Shown: piece after piece, positions 5,682-19,190 of the stretch
Numbering within the stretch: position 1 is the first letter of the stretch
Layout: the number at the start of each line of letters is the position of its first letter
Origin: CAYQQK01 sp964420065
Lineage (GTDB): Bacteria; Bacillota; Dethiobacteria; DTU022
Assembly: GCA_964420065.1 (NCBI GenBank)
Contig: CAYQQK010000019.1
Location: 1-37,960 of the forward strand
Direction: 5' to 3'
Length of the DNA: 37,960 bases
The notes under the pieces: generated by a model
Databases searched by the model: none
The model's input: the letters and a program-made list of their open reading frames with translations, nothing else
What the model was told of the DNA's origin: nothing
Program-made: the position numbers and the translations under genes

Positions 5682-8600
5682 ATGTTCACACACACGGTGG
5701 GTAAGCGGGAGCGGCAAAACTATGCTCGCATTCAGGAAGTCCTGGATCTGCCCAACTTGATTGAGATGCAGCGGAATTCGTATGATTGGTTTTTAAATCA
5801 CGGGCTCCAGGAGGTCTTCCGCGACGTTTCTCCCATCAAAGATTTTACCGGCAACCTGGTGTTGGAGTTTATCGATTATTCTTTGGGAGAACCCAAACTT
5901 TCGGTTGACGAATGCAAGGAGCGTGATGCCACCTATTCGGTGCCGATCAAGGTTCAGGTCCGGCTGATCAACCAGGAGACGATGGAGGTAAAAGAACAGG
6001 AAGTTTTTATGGGTGATTTTCCCAAAATGACCGAAAATGGGACATTCATCATCAATGGTGCTGAACGGGTCATCGTTAGCCAGCTTGTTCGTTCTCCCGG
6101 TGTTTATTTCAGCCGGACGATCGACTTTAGCGGCAAAGAGCTCTTTGCCGCAACTATTATTCCCAATCGCGGCACCTGGTTGGAGTTTGAAAGTGATGTT
6201 AACGATGGCATTTACGTGCGGGTTGACCGGACCCGCAAGATCCCGGTCACGGTCCTTTTGCGTGCGATCGGTTATCCAACCGAGCAGGATGTGCTTGAAC
6301 TATATGGCCACGACCCGCGCTTGCTGGGCATGCTGGAAAAAGATCATACTACCACAACCGAGGAAGCACTTCTGGAAATATACAAGCGTCTCCGCCCCGG
6401 GGAGCCTTTGAACGTGGACAACGCCCGCTCACTGTTTGATTCGCTATTTTTTGACGCCAAACGCTACGATTTTGCCCATGTTGGCCGGTTTAAGGTCAAC
6501 AAGAAGTTGTCTTTGGCCGGGCGCTTGCTTCATGCCACCCTGGCTGAAGATGTTCGCCATCCCGTTACCGGCGAAGTGCTTTGCCCGTTAGGTACAGTGA
6601 TCGATGCAGAGGCCATCGCACGAATCGAAAAAGGTCAAATTTCCACGGTCAGGGTACGGCAACGGGATCGCATTGTTCCGGTTATTAGTAGCGGTCCTGT
6701 CAGCAACAACATCAAGCATCTTGTGCCGGAGGATATCGTTGCTACGGTCAGTTATTTCTTGAACCTGATGGATGGACTCGGTGTCCCGGATGACATTGAC
6801 CACCTTGGTAACCGTCGTTTACGCAGTGTGGGTGAATTGTTACAAAACCAGTTTCGGATCGGCCTCTCCCGGATGGAACGGGTTGTGCGTGAGCGGATGA
6901 CCATTCAGGATGTCGAAGCGATCACTCCCCAGGCCTTGATCAATATCAGACCGGTTATCGCCGCGATCAAAGAATTCTTCGGATCGAGTCAGCTTTCACA
7001 GTTTATGGACCAGACCAATCCTCTGGCTGAGTTGACCCACAAACGTCGCCTTAGCGCCCTCGGTCCCGGGGGACTTTCGCGAGAACGGGCCGGTTTCGAA
7101 GTGCGGGATGTGCATCATTCTCACTATGGGCGGATGTGCCCGATAGAAACGCCGGAAGGGCCGAACATCGGCCTGATCGGTTCCTTAAGCACATATGCTC
7201 GTATTAACGAGTACGGCTTTATTGAAACTCCGTACCGGCGGGTTGATCAAAAGGAAAGGCGAGTTACTTCGGAAATCGTCTACCTTTCCGCCGACGATGA
7301 GGATCGCTATGTCATCGCCCAGGCCAATGCGGCCCTCGACAATGAGGGGCGCTTCCTGGACGACCGGGTAATCTGCCGCTACCAGTACGATACGGTGATG
7401 CGCCCAAACGACGAAATTGACTACATGGATGTGTCGCCAAAGCAACTGGTCAGCGTGGCAACCGCCCTTATTCCCTTCCTGGAAAATGACGACGCCAACC
7501 GGGCTTTGATGGGTTCCAACATGCAGCGCCAGGCGGTACCGCTGGTACGGACCGAGGCTCCCCTGGTCGGGACGGGCATGGAGTACAAGGCGGCACTTGA
7601 TTCGGGGGCGGTGGTAATCTGCCAGGGTGATGGCCGGGTTGTTCAGGTGACAAATACAGAAATCATCATCCGGCGCCAAGAAGATCCCGACGGGCCCAAT
7701 TTCCAGATCAACGGCCGGACCGGTGAAAGATTTGAAATGGAACCAACCCCCCTTTTTGGCTGCGGTTGTGATGTTTACTTGCTGCAAAAGTTTAAACGCT
7801 CCAACCAGGGCACCTGTATCAACCAGCACCCGATTGTATGTAAAGGCCGGCAAGTAGTTCAGGGCGAAGTTATTGCCGATGGGCCCTGCACCGACCTGGG
7901 CGAAATAGCCCTTGGTAAAAATATCCTGGCCGCTTTTTTGCCCTGGGAGGGCTATAATTATGAAGATGCCATCTTGTTAAGCGAAAGAATGGTCAAGGAG
8001 GATGTTTTTACTTCGATTCATATCGAGGAATATGAAGCCGAAGCACGGGATACCAAACTCGGCCCGGAAGAAATTACACGCGACATCCCCAACGTCGGTG
8101 AAGATGCCTTGCGTGATCTGGATATTCGCGGGATTATCCGGATCGGGGCCGAAGTGCGGGCCGGTGATATCCTGGTCGGAAAGGTTACACCCAAGGGAGA
8201 AACCGAGCTTACTGCCGAGGAACGTCTTCTGCGGGCTATTTTTGGTGAAAAAGCACGCGAGGTACGCGATACTTCCTTGAAGGTGCCCCATGGCGAGTCA
8301 GGGATCGTTGTAGATGTCAAAGTATTTTCCCGGGAAGAGGGAGATGAACTGTCTCCCGGGGTAAACCAGCTCGTCCGGGTCTATGTGGCCCAAAAACGGA
8401 AAATATCGGAAGGGGACAAGATGGCCGGCCGCCACGGTAACAAGGGGGTCATCGCCCGCATCATGCCCGAGGAGGATATGCCTTTTCTCCCGGACGGAAC
8501 CCCGGTGGAGATCGTCCTTAATCCGCTCGGGGTCCCCTCGCGAATGAATATCGGACAGGTTCTGGAAACCCACCTCGGATGGGCGGCCAAGACCCTTGGG

Positions 8601-9440
8601 ATTCATATTTCTTCCCCCGTTTTTGACGGGGCGAATGAGAAAGATGTCTTCAAAGTTCTCACCGAAGCAGGCCTTCCCCCCAACGGCAAAACCGTTCTGC
8701 ACGACGGGCGCAGTGGTGAACCTTTTGATCGGGAAATTACGGTCGGTTACGTCTATATGCTCAAACTGGCTCATCTGGTGGACGATAAAATTCACGCCCG
8801 TTCTACCGGCCCCTATTCCCTCGTTACCCAGCAGCCCCTGGGCGGGAAAGCCCAGTTTGGTGGTCAGCGCTTCGGCGAAATGGAAGTCTGGGCTCTTGAG
8901 GCGTACGGGGCGGCATATACCCTTCAGGAAATATTGACCGTTAAGTCGGATGATGTGATCGGACGGGTGAAAACCTATGAAGCCATCGTTAAAGGTGAAA
9001 ACATTCCTGAACCGGGTGTTCCGGAATCATTCAAGGTCCTGGTCAAGGAGTTGCAAAGTCTCTGCCTGGATGTGCGGGTGATCAGTGATGAAACCGGCGA
9101 ATTCGAGATCCGGGAAGACGAAGACGATCTGGATTACCGCGGGTTGGACGTGAACCTTGAAGGCAACGAGCCAGGCGGGGACGATTCTTTTCCTTTCCGT
9201 GCCGATTTTTTGGGTGAAGAGGAAGAGGAAAAGAAGCTTCATGATGAAGAAATCGGGGAAGGAACAGATGAAGAAAATAAAGGAATAGAACCCGCCCCGG
9301 CGGGACCCGGTGAAGCGGAGGTCCAGGAACCGGCCCGGATCAAATCTCCTGCGACGGTTGAACTGGGTTCTTTTGAAGAGCCGGCTCCGGAGGGAGCCCG
9401 GGAGGCGAAAGGTGCCGGAACCGGTAAAAAGGATGGATAA
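5682..9440 (+). CDS. rpoB: DNA-directed RNA polymerase subunit beta
   Basis: A 1252-residue beta subunit. The rifampicin-pocket region around residues 432-475 is intact (SSQLSQFMDQTNPLAELTHK, then RRLSALGPGGLSRERAGFEV), with the D, H and S positions of the sensitive type. The C-terminal clamp segment near residue 1117 reads FKVLVKELQSLCLDVRVISD. The remaining ~100 residues form a low-complexity tail, very acidic at first and then Pro/Ala/Glu-rich, not found in standard Bacillus-like RpoB. ATG 5682 follows a T-rich stretch, with GGGGAG 12 nt upstream. It is transcribed with rpoC and probably has its own promoter at 5476. Confidence 0.98.
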   Translation: MFTHTVGKRERQNYARIQEVLDLPNLIEMQRNSYDWFLNHGLQEVFRDVSPIKDFTGNLVLEFIDYSLGEPKLSVDECKERDATYSVPIKVQVRLINQETMEVKEQEVFMGDFPKMTENGTFIINGAERVIVSQLVRSPGVYFSRTIDFSGKELFAATIIPNRGTWLEFESDVNDGIYVRVDRTRKIPVTVLLRAIGYPTEQDVLELYGHDPRLLGMLEKDHTTTTEEALLEIYKRLRPGEPLNVDNARSLFDSLFFDAKRYDFAHVGRFKVNKKLSLAGRLLHATLAEDVRHPVTGEVLCPLGTVIDAEAIARIEKGQISTVRVRQRDRIVPVISSGPVSNNIKHLVPEDIVATVSYFLNLMDGLGVPDDIDHLGNRRLRSVGELLQNQFRIGLSRMERVVRERMTIQDVEAITPQALINIRPVIAAIKEFFGSSQLSQFMDQTNPLAELTHKRRLSALGPGGLSRERAGFEVRDVHHSHYGRMCPIETPEGPNIGLIGSLSTYARINEYGFIETPYRRVDQKERRVTSEIVYLSADDEDRYVIAQANAALDNEGRFLDDRVICRYQYDTVMRPNDEIDYMDVSPKQLVSVATALIPFLENDDANRALMGSNMQRQAVPLVRTEAPLVGTGMEYKAALDSGAVVICQGDGRVVQVTNTEIIIRRQEDPDGPNFQINGRTGERFEMEPTPLFGCGCDVYLLQKFKRSNQGTCINQHPIVCKGRQVVQGEVIADGPCTDLGEIALGKNILAAFLPWEGYNYEDAILLSERMVKEDVFTSIHIEEYEAEARDTKLGPEEITRDIPNVGEDALRDLDIRGIIRIGAEVRAGDILVGKVTPKGETELTAEERLLRAIFGEKAREVRDTSLKVPHGESGIVVDVKVFSREEGDELSPGVNQLVRVYVAQKRKISEGDKMAGRHGNKGVIARIMPEEDMPFLPDGTPVEIVLNPLGVPSRMNIGQVLETHLGWAAKTLGIHISSPVFDGANEKDVFKVLTEAGLPPNGKTVLHDGRSGEPFDREITVGYVYMLKLAHLVDDKIHARSTGPYSLVTQQPLGGKAQFGGQRFGEMEVWALEAYGAAYTLQEILTVKSDDVIGRVKTYEAIVKGENIPEPGVPESFKVLVKELQSLCLDVRVISDETGEFEIREDEDDLDYRGLDVNLEGNEPGGDDSFPFRADFLGEEEEEKKLHDEEIGEGTDEENKGIEPAPAGPGEAEVQEPARIKSPATVELGSFEEPAPEGAREAKGAGTGKKDG

Positions 9441-9545
9441 AAAAGCGTTTCTACCCCGAGGTAAACTTGTATCGGGCGTGTTTTCCAGTTGGAGAGGAAA
9501 AGAATTGATCAGGCAGCTGTAATGGAAACGAAAGGAGCGATTTTG

Positions 9546-13390
<3,845 letters not shown>

Positions 13391-13394
<4 letters not shown>

Positions 13395-13419
13395 CAAGAA
13401 CTGCGGGCGGTGGTAAAAT
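13391..13419 (+). promoter_or_regulatory. Sigma-A promoter overlapping the rpoC stop codon
   Basis: A perfect -35 TTGACA (13391-13396) contains the rpoC stop TGA (13392-13394). A 17-nt spacer leads to -10 TAAAAT (13414-13419), with an extended TGG directly before it. The predicted start is near 13426, about 68 nt before the L7Ae-like gene. It would drive the str operon independently of rpoBC. Confidence 0.8.
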
Positions 13420-13493
13420 CATTGAGTGCGCATTTTTGGGAGGTCAGGCTTCTGGATTGTCCCCTGCTGGAAGAGAGTTCAAAGGGGGAATAA

Positions 13494-13739
13494 GTGGTGG
13501 AACGGTTGAAACAGTGCCGTCGTCGGGTGGTCGGGACCAAGGAAACCATGAAAGCTGTCGAAAAAGGTGAAGCACAGGTGGTTTTTATCGCCCGGGATGC
13601 CGAGATAAAAATAACCAGGCCGGTCGCGAACCTGTGCCGTGACCAGGATGTGGAAATACAGGACGTTGAAAGCATGCAGGAACTGGGAAAATGGTGTGGG
13701 ATTAAAATCGGGGCGGCCACTGCCGCTATCATTGAATAA
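13494..13739 (+). CDS. L7Ae-family ribosomal protein (YbxF-like)
   Basis: An 81-residue protein of the L7Ae/L30e/S12e/Gadd45 fold. Characteristic segments are VVGTKETMKAVEKGEAQVVFIARD and a C-terminal GIKIGAATAAII. Family members bind kink-turn RNA; the Bacillus homologue encoded at the same place, between rpoC and rpsL, is ribosome-associated. Tandem GTG codons at 13494 and 13497 are possible starts after the site AAAGGGGGAA. Its exact role in this organism is inferred from family and position. Confidence 0.88.
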   Translation: MVERLKQCRRRVVGTKETMKAVEKGEAQVVFIARDAEIKITRPVANLCRDQDVEIQDVESMQELGKWCGIKIGAATAAIIE

Positions 13740-13760
13740 TAACGTAAAGGGGGTGGATTG

Positions 13761-14132
13761 GTGCCGACATTAAGTCAACTCGTACGCAGAGGGCGTGTTC
13801 GTACGCGCAAGCAATCGACGGCGCCGGCCCTGGAGCGTTGCCCGCAGAAACGGGGTGTTTGCACCCGTGTTTCAACGACCACGCCGAAGAAACCTAACTC
13901 GGCCTTGCGCAAAATCGCCCGGGTGCGTTTGACCAATGGCATTGAAGTAACGGCTTATATCCCCGGTATCGGTCACAACCTACAGGAGCACTCCGTGGTT
14001 CTGGTCCGGGGCGGCCGGGTCAAAGATCTTCCGGGTGTACGCTACCACCTGGTCCGGGGAGCGCTTGATGCCGCCGGGGTTGAAAACCGCGCTCAAAGCC
14101 GCTCCAAGTACGGATCGAAAAAACGGAAATAG
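13761..14132 (+). CDS. rpsL: 30S ribosomal protein S12
   Basis: A 123-residue decoding-centre protein. The streptomycin-region loop PKKPNSALRK keeps both lysines, and KDLPGVRYHLVRG contains the aspartate that is often methylthiolated. GTG 13761 gives the family start MPTLSQLVRRGR and has AAAGGGGGTGG upstream; the TTG one codon earlier is unlikely. It is the first classical gene of the str operon (rpsL-rpsG-fusA-tuf). Confidence 0.97.
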   Translation: MPTLSQLVRRGRVRTRKQSTAPALERCPQKRGVCTRVSTTTPKKPNSALRKIARVRLTNGIEVTAYIPGIGHNLQEHSVVLVRGGRVKDLPGVRYHLVRGALDAAGVENRAQSRSKYGSKKRK

Positions 14133-14161
14133 CCGGTTTTCGGCAGGGGGGTGACGTTAGG

Positions 14162-14632
14162 ATGCCGCGAAAAGGACCGATACCGAAACGTGAAGTATTG
14201 GCGGATCCTGTTTATCAGAGTAAACTGTTGTCCCGTTTCACCAACAAGTTGATGTACGATGGTAAGAAGGGTGTTGCGCAGACGATCGTGTATGATGCGA
14301 TGGAGATTATTCGGGAAAAAACCGGTAAAAATCCGATGGATGTATTCGAAACGGCCTTGCGCAATGCTTCACCGGTTCTGGAGGTCAAACCGCGCCGGGT
14401 CGGCGGAGCTACTTACCAGATCCCGGTCGAAGTGAACGCCCACCGCAAAATGATCCTGGCCATACGCTGGCTGGTCGGCTTTGCACGCAACCGTGGCGAA
14501 AAAACGATGGCCCAGCGCCTGGCGTCCGAATTGATGGACGCGGCCAATAATTTGGGCGGTGCAATCAAGAAAAAAGAGGATACGCATCGTATGGCTGAAG
14601 CAAACAAAGCTTTTGCTCATTACCGCTGGTAA
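14162..14632 (+). CDS. rpsG: 30S ribosomal protein S7
   Basis: A 156-residue primary binder of the 3' major domain of 16S rRNA, located at the tRNA exit side. It begins MPRKGPIPKREVLADPVYQS and ends AEANKAFAHYRW, both typical of the family, at normal length. It lies 29 nt after rpsL, with a G-rich site before ATG 14162, and is followed by fusA. Confidence 0.97.
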   Translation: MPRKGPIPKREVLADPVYQSKLLSRFTNKLMYDGKKGVAQTIVYDAMEIIREKTGKNPMDVFETALRNASPVLEVKPRRVGGATYQIPVEVNAHRKMILAIRWLVGFARNRGEKTMAQRLASELMDAANNLGGAIKKKEDTHRMAEANKAFAHYRW

Positions 14633-14677
14633 CCGGGTTTTCCGGGTTGACCGGCGCGGAAAAGGAGGGATGATGCA

Positions 14678-16765
14678 ATGACTGTTTCTCAGAAGGTTGT
14701 ACCACTGGAAAAGGTGCGCAATATCGGAATTGCCGCCCATATCGATGCCGGTAAAACCACCACGACGGAACGGATCCTTTTTTATACGGGGCGGACCCAC
14801 AAACTGGGGGAGGTTCACGACGGTACTGCCACCATGGACTGGATGGCCCAGGAACAGGAACGAGGGATCACGATCACCTCGGCTGCTACAACCAGTTACT
14901 GGCATGATGCTCGGATTAACATTATTGATACGCCCGGACACGTGGACTTTACCGTGGAGGTGGAACGTTCCCTGCGGGTACTGGACGGAATGGTTGCCAT
15001 ATTTTGTGCGAAGGGCGGCGTAGAGCCCCAGTCTGAAACGGTTTGGCGGCAGGCGGAACATTATCATGTTCCGCGCATTGCCTACGTGAACAAGATGGAT
15101 ATCGTTGGAGCTGACTTTTTCAACGTGGTTCGCCAACTGGGAGAAAGGTTGCATGCTCGTGCCCTCCCCCTTCAACTGCCGGTGGGTCGAGAGCATCAGT
15201 TTGCGGGCGTAGTGGATCTGATCGAGATGAAAACCATTATTTACAAGGATGATCTGGGGATCCAACAAGAAGTACAGGCAATCCCACCGGAAATGAAGGA
15301 GCAGGCGGCTGTTTACCGGGAGCGCATTTTGGAAACGGTTGCCGAGTACGATGATGTCTTGATGCAAAAATATTTTGATCGGGCGGTCATTACGCCGGAA
15401 GAGTGCCGGCGCGCCTTACGCCTTGGGGTCATCCATCACGGGTTGGTTCCGGTAATATGTGGTTCTTCCTACCGTAACAAGGGTGTTCAGCCACTCCTGG
15501 ACGCGGTGGTGCACTATCTGCCTTCTCCAGCGGATATAGGTGCGATGCGAGGGATCCACCTCCAATCGGGGCAGGAGGATTTCCGCCTGCCTTCGGATGA
15601 TGCACCTTTTGCTGCGCTGGTGTTTAAAATAACCGTGGATTCATTCGTCGGTAAACTGGCTTTTATTCGGGTTTACTCCGGCAGGGTTAAAACCGGCGAA
15701 GTTGTCCTGAACGCGGCCCGCCGGAAACGACAGCGGATCGGCCGCCTGTTGCGCATGCATGCCAATCACCGGGAAGAGATCAACGAGGCTGCCACGGGAG
15801 ACATTGTTGCTCTGGTTGGGCTGAAAGAAGTGGCCACGGGGGACACCCTGAGTAACCTTAACCGTCCCATCGTTCTGGAAAAAATCAAGTTTCCCGAACC
15901 TGTTATTTTTGTTGCCATTGAGCCAAAAACAAAGGCTGATCAGGACAAAATGGCCGTATCTTTGCAGCAGTTAACGGAAGAAGATCCGACCTTCCACACT
16001 TTTATGAACCCTGATACCGGGCAGACCATCATTTCGGGTATGGGAGAGCTGCACCTGGAGATCATTGTCGATCGACTTTTGCGGGAATTCAAGGTTGGGG
16101 CCAACGTTGGTAAACCCCAGGTGGCCTACAAGGAGACGTTGCGCCAGGAGGCACGGGCCGAAGGGCGGTTCGTGCGTCAGAGTGGCGGCCGCGGGCAGTA
16201 CGGCCATGTCTGGTTGGAAGTATTTCCCCTGAAGCCGGGCGAAGGCTTCCGTTTTGAGCATCGTATTACCGGTGGAGCCATTCCGAGGGAATATATTCCA
16301 GCCGTGGAGGATGGCGTCAAGGAAGCCTTGACCAGCGGGATCATTTCCGGTTATCCGGTTGTCGATGTGGCGGTACGTCTTGTCGACGGCTCGTACCACG
16401 AGGTTGATTCATCCGAAATGGCTTTTCGTATCGCTGCTTCCCAGGCTTTCAAAAAAGCGATGGGCGCGGCCAATCCCGTGCTTTTGGAGCCGGTAATGAA
16501 AGTGGAAATCACCGTGCCGGAAGAGTATATGGGCGATGTAATCGGTGAATTTACCGGGCGTCGGGGACGGATCATGGGGACCACGGCGCGGGGTGATACC
16601 CAGGTTATCCGCGGGGTTGCCCCGCTGGCCGAGATGTTCGGGTACGCTACGGAATTGCGTTCCCGTACCCAGGGGCGCGGTGTTTATAGCATGGAATTTT
16701 ACTGTTATGAAGAGGTGCCCCAGGGCATTGCTCAGAAGCTGATCAATCTGAGTGTGGCCTACTAA
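14678..16765 (+). CDS. fusA: Elongation factor G
   Basis: A 695-residue translocase GTPase. G motifs: AHIDAGKTTTTE (from residue 20), DTPGHVDF and NKMD; switch I contains ERGITITSAA. Domains II-V follow, including the domain IV region GRGQYGHVWLEV. Length is full. The site AAGGAGG is about 10 nt before ATG 14678. It is followed by tuf copy 2 after 27 nt. A second EF-G paralogue elsewhere cannot be excluded, but operon position marks this as the housekeeping copy. Confidence 0.97.
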   Translation: MTVSQKVVPLEKVRNIGIAAHIDAGKTTTTERILFYTGRTHKLGEVHDGTATMDWMAQEQERGITITSAATTSYWHDARINIIDTPGHVDFTVEVERSLRVLDGMVAIFCAKGGVEPQSETVWRQAEHYHVPRIAYVNKMDIVGADFFNVVRQLGERLHARALPLQLPVGREHQFAGVVDLIEMKTIIYKDDLGIQQEVQAIPPEMKEQAAVYRERILETVAEYDDVLMQKYFDRAVITPEECRRALRLGVIHHGLVPVICGSSYRNKGVQPLLDAVVHYLPSPADIGAMRGIHLQSGQEDFRLPSDDAPFAALVFKITVDSFVGKLAFIRVYSGRVKTGEVVLNAARRKRQRIGRLLRMHANHREEINEAATGDIVALVGLKEVATGDTLSNLNRPIVLEKIKFPEPVIFVAIEPKTKADQDKMAVSLQQLTEEDPTFHTFMNPDTGQTIISGMGELHLEIIVDRLLREFKVGANVGKPQVAYKETLRQEARAEGRFVRQSGGRGQYGHVWLEVFPLKPGEGFRFEHRITGGAIPREYIPAVEDGVKEALTSGIISGYPVVDVAVRLVDGSYHEVDSSEMAFRIAASQAFKKAMGAANPVLLEPVMKVEITVPEEYMGDVIGEFTGRRGRIMGTTARGDTQVIRGVAPLAEMFGYATELRSRTQGRGVYSMEFYCYEEVPQGIAQKLINLSVAY

Positions 16766-16788
16766 AGCTAAAGTCGGGGAGGTAAGTG

Positions 16789-17995
16789 GATCATGGCGAA
16801 GAAAAAGTTTGAGCGCACCAAGACTCACTTAAATGTTGGGACTATTGGGCATGTGGATCATGGCAAGACCACGCTTACGGCTGCGATTACCCATTGTTTA
16901 TCTCAAGTTGGTTATGCCAGCAAGACAACTTTTGATGAGATTGACAAGGCACCGGAGGAGCGGGAGCGTGGTATTACCATTGCTACGGCGCATGTTGAGT
17001 ATGAAACCGATCAGCGTCATTATGCTCACGTTGACTGTCCCGGTCATGCCGACTATGTCAAGAACATGATTACCGGTGCGGCGCAGATGGACGGTGCGAT
17101 TTTGGTTGTTTCTGCGGCTGACGGGCCGATGCCCCAGACCCGGGAGCACATTGTTCTGGCGCGTCAGGTAGGGGTACCGTATATTGTAGTATTTTTGAAC
17201 AAGGCGGATATGGTGGACGATCCGGAGTTACTGGAACTGGTTGAGATGGAAGTGCGAGATCTTTTGAACGAGTATGAATTTCCCGGTGACGACACTCCGG
17301 TCGTTGTCGGCTCGGCTTTGAAGGCGTTGGAATGTGGTTGTGGTTCCCGGGAATGTCCATCCTGTTCGAAGGTATGGGAGCTGATGGAAGCGATTGATTC
17401 GTATGTTCCGACGCCGGTTCGGGAGAAAGACAAGCCTTTTCAGATGCCGATAGAAGATGTATTTACCATTACCGGACGGGGCACGGTTGTTACCGGTCGG
17501 GTTGAGCGTGGTGTGATCAAGTCCGGTGATGAGGTTGAGATTGTTGGTTTTCAGGAGCGTTCCCGGAAGACGGTTGCCACCGGGGTGGAGATGTTTCGCA
17601 AGATCCTGGAAAGTGCCGAAGCCGGTGACAACATTGGGGTACTTTTGCGCGGGGTAGACCGGGACGAGGTTGAGCGGGGCCAGGTTTTGGCCAAGCCCGG
17701 TTCGATCAACCCGCACACCGGATTCAAGGCCCAGGTTTATGTTTTAAAGAAGGAGGAGGGCGGTCGTCACACTCCCTTTTTTCAAGGGTATCGCCCGCAG
17801 TTTTATTTTCGGACGACCGATGTGACCGGCACGGTCAGCCTGCCTGAAGGCGTGGAAATGGTCATGCCCGGTGATGATATCAACATGGAGATTGAGTTGA
17901 TCACGCCAATTGCCATCGAAGAAGGCCTGCGCTTTGCCATCCGTGAAGGCGGTCGCACCGTGGGAGCAGGCGTGGTCACGGGTGTAGTAAAATAA
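16789..17995 (+). repeat. Direct repeat, copy 2 (tuf gene; partner 381-1587)
   Basis: Second copy of the tuf repeat. The flanks share no evident similarity: copy 1 is followed by ATCAAAATAC and copy 2 by CCGGAGAAAC. Confidence 0.9.
16793..17995 (+). CDS. tuf: Elongation factor Tu, copy 2
   Basis: A 400-residue EF-Tu with the same protein sequence as the copy at 385-1587. The DNA also appears identical, from GATC four bases before the ATG through the stop codon, and diverges immediately outside. Its Shine-Dalgarno sequence differs: GGGGAGGT (16776-16783), 9 nt before the start, better placed than that of copy 1. Identity of this extent points to recent gene conversion or strong homogenisation. 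It is the last gene of the str operon. Confidence 0.97.
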   Translation: MAKKKFERTKTHLNVGTIGHVDHGKTTLTAAITHCLSQVGYASKTTFDEIDKAPEERERGITIATAHVEYETDQRHYAHVDCPGHADYVKNMITGAAQMDGAILVVSAADGPMPQTREHIVLARQVGVPYIVVFLNKADMVDDPELLELVEMEVRDLLNEYEFPGDDTPVVVGSALKALECGCGSRECPSCSKVWELMEAIDSYVPTPVREKDKPFQMPIEDVFTITGRGTVVTGRVERGVIKSGDEVEIVGFQERSRKTVATGVEMFRKILESAEAGDNIGVLLRGVDRDEVERGQVLAKPGSINPHTGFKAQVYVLKKEEGGRHTPFFQGYRPQFYFRTTDVTGTVSLPEGVEMVMPGDDINMEIELITPIAIEEGLRFAIREGGRTVGAGVVTGVVK

Positions 17996-18038
17996 CCGGA
18001 GAAACGGCCATATTGCGATATTGATTACAGAAGTGTTG

Positions 18039-18062
18039 TGGGCGGGGTCTGAGCCTCGCCCA
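18039..18062 (+). other. Hairpin in the tuf-rpsJ spacer
   Basis: TGGGCGGGG (18039-18047) pairs with CCTCGCCCA (18054-18062) with one G-T wobble and a 6-nt loop. No T-tract follows, so it is not a canonical terminator. The spacer (17996-18205) also has CCGGG/CCCGG (18132-18136 with 18144-18148) and GCCTG/CAGGC (18167-18171 with 18179-18183). I found no convincing promoter here; the structures may form an S10 operon leader. Confidence 0.4.
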
Positions 18063-18205
18063 TCGGGATAAAATGGTGGCGTCATAAGAATGAATGTTCG
18101 GTTTGATGGGTAGCTGTGAAACAGGAGGTTGCCGGGGTAAACACCCGGGTAATTCTTGCGGAGCGAGCCTGGAACAATCAGGCGACAGTAAGGAGGACAA
18201 AAGCC

Positions 18206-18514
18206 GTGTCCAATCAAAAAATCAGGATCAGGTTAAAAGCTTTTGATCACCAGCTTCTGGACCTTTCTGCCGGTAAAATTGTTGAAACGGCGCGCCGGAC
18301 CGGATCAGATGTTTCGGGACCGGTACCGTTACCGACGGAACGTAACCTTTATACGGTGATCCGTGCTCCCCATAAATACAAGGATTCACGGGAGCAATTT
18401 GAAATGAGGACTCATAAACGGTTGATCGATATTCTGGATCCTACTCCAAAAACGATCGACGCCTTGATGCGGCTGGATCTCCCCGCCGGCGTTGATATCG
18501 AGATCAAGCTGTAA
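18206..18514 (+). CDS. rpsJ: 30S ribosomal protein S10
   Basis: A 102-residue protein, also known as NusE, which couples transcription to translation through NusG and NusB. The signature SGPVPLPTERNLYTV is intact. The frame is open 30 codons upstream to 18116, but GTG 18206 has AAGGAGG 9 nt away and gives the family start MSNQKIRIRLKAFDH. It is the first gene of the S10 operon, after a structured ~210-nt spacer. Confidence 0.96.
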   Translation: MSNQKIRIRLKAFDHQLLDLSAGKIVETARRTGSDVSGPVPLPTERNLYTVIRAPHKYKDSREQFEMRTHKRLIDILDPTPKTIDALMRLDLPAGVDIEIKL

Positions 18515-18535
18515 CGGCGGCGGAGGTGATATAAA

Positions 18536-19168
18536 ATGAAAAAAGTACTGCTGGCCCGCAAAATCGGGATGACCCAAGTTTTTGACGAACAGGGCCGAGC
18601 TGTTCCGGTGACCATTCTGCAGGCGGGCCCCTGTACAGTGGTACAGGTCAAAACTGTAGCAAAAGACGGTTATGACGGGGTTCAGATCGGGTTTGAGTCC
18701 CCGAAAGAGCAACACCTGAACCGCCCCCTCAAGGGCCATTTCAAGGCGGCCGGCGTTGCACCGTACCGCCGCCTGCGCGAATTTCGCACTTCCTCCCCCG
18801 GGGATTTCGTCGCGGGTATGGAGTTGCATACAGATATTTTTGCATCCGGAGAATACGTGGATGTAAGCGCTGTTTCGAAAGGAAAAGGTTTTGCCGGTTC
18901 GGTGAAACGTTTTGGTTTCGGGCGGGGACCGATGACCCATGGATCCCATCATAAACGCAGCCCCGGTTCTTTAGGTGCTGTGGGAGCCGCCCGGGTTTTC
19001 AAGGGACGATCCCTTCCCGGGCGTATGGGAGGGCGACGCCGGACGGTGCAGAACCTGCAGGTAGCCCGGGTAGATCGAGATCAAAGTCTGCTTTTGGTTA
19101 AAGGCTCGGTCCCCGGACCGCGAGGCGCCCTGGTTGAGGTCCGGGAAGCGGTAAAAGCCGGGCGGTAA
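18536..19168 (+). CDS. rplC: 50S ribosomal protein L3
   Basis: A 210-residue early-assembly protein reaching the peptidyl-transferase centre. It begins KKVLLARKIGMTQVF and carries the conserved central loop SHHKRSPGSLGAVG and LPGRMGGRRRTVQNL. GGAGG is 9 nt before ATG 18536. It lies 21 nt after rpsJ in the standard S10 order. Confidence 0.97.
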   Translation: MKKVLLARKIGMTQVFDEQGRAVPVTILQAGPCTVVQVKTVAKDGYDGVQIGFESPKEQHLNRPLKGHFKAAGVAPYRRLREFRTSSPGDFVAGMELHTDIFASGEYVDVSAVSKGKGFAGSVKRFGFGRGPMTHGSHHKRSPGSLGAVGAARVFKGRSLPGRMGGRRRTVQNLQVARVDRDQSLLLVKGSVPGPRGALVEVREAVKAGR

Positions 19169-19190
19169 GCAGGAAAGGAGCAAGTTTGCC

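Noticed and set aside
18069..18074. TAAAAT as -10 of an S10 operon promoter
   Set aside because: The matching -35 position reads GGTCTG, not a plausible box.
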